Assembly (NCBI GenBank): GCA_905212635.1 | Contig: CAJMFH010000044.1 | Coordinates: 1-13,851 of the forward strand | Direction: 5' to 3' | Origin: an uncultured Lachnoclostridium sp. | GTDB lineage: Bacteria > Bacillota > Clostridia > Lachnospirales > Lachnospiraceae | Length of the DNA: 13,851 nucleotides | In this document: positions 13,733 through 13,851 of the stretch, piece after piece | How the letters are laid out: every line of letters begins with the position of its first letter | How positions within the stretch are numbered: the first letter of the stretch is position 1 | Position numbers and translations under genes: made by a program | Notes under the pieces: model-generated | The model's database searches: none | Told to the model about the DNA's origin: nothing | The model's input: the letters and a program-made list of their open reading frames with translations, nothing else

Positions 13733-13851
13733 AGTTTATGTATTCCAAAACGGTGCATGCAACTTGGCAGTGGCAACTCACTACTACCTAACTTGCTTTC
13801 CCTTTTTTCCGAAGTGCCGTGCCCGCCTTCGCAACGTCGGCTCACCACTGC
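13733..13851. other. Non-coding window edge, no supported gene
   Basis: No gene, terminator or RNA is recognisable. The stretch is more GC-rich than the promoter region beside it. Positions 13752-13781 share GGTGCATG and GGCAAC.CAC, at nearly the same distance, with positions 2-34 at the other end of the window. A seven-base inverted pair (GCAGTGG at 13767-13773, CCACTGC at 13845-13851) is too short to interpret. Confidence 0.4.

Overview
This window looks like chromosome from an anaerobic, spore-forming Clostridia member, most likely a Lachnospiraceae relative. The grounds are a complete rnfCDGEAB operon, the sporulation regulator SpoIIID, a clostridial CarD-type regulator, an AgrC/AgrA-like GHKL kinase with a LytTR regulator, and G-rich Shine-Dalgarno sequences. 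Species is not determinable from what I can see. Every gene I can support lies on the minus strand, so transcription runs from high to low coordinates. I found no tRNA, rRNA, insertion sequence or CRISPR array.

Layout, in transcription order. (1) 13612-12791: a protein with a coiled N-terminal half and a PD-(D/E)xK-nuclease-like C-terminal half. (2) 12764-10683: LytTR response regulator and six- to seven-helix GHKL sensor kinase. (3) 10682-10270: a 413-bp gap carrying a 12-bp direct repeat of 20-bp period placed just upstream of a promoter-like sequence, a terminator about 230 nt further on, and then a second pair of direct repeats matching the AgrA/LytTR box pattern upstream of the next operon. 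(4) 10269-6636: four tightly packed genes for exported or membrane proteins: a BspA-like leucine-rich-repeat protein, a small membrane protein, a propeller-like secreted protein, and a very acidic secreted protein with two CBM2-like beta domains. (5) 6555-5714: carD-like gene and spoIIID. (6) 5542-418: rnfC, D, G, E, A, B, coding for the ion-pumping ferredoxin:NAD+ oxidoreductase, ending in a large hairpin terminator embedded in imperfect inverted and direct repeats.

How the parts may work together. The Rnf operon has its own vegetative-type promoter and leader and is a housekeeping energy module. spoIIID has a good sigma-E-type promoter that lies inside what looks like the intrinsic terminator of carD; this would let the sigma-E transcript escape termination while carD read-through stops at the spoIIID start codon. 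The two-component system lacks agrB in this window, but tandem LytTR-type boxes sit before the LRR operon, so the four-gene surface/secreted cassette is a plausible target of the adjacent regulator. The second repeat-plus-promoter unit after the kinase gene could drive a short RNA or short peptide in the manner of RNAIII or agrD. These regulatory links are inferences from motif and position.
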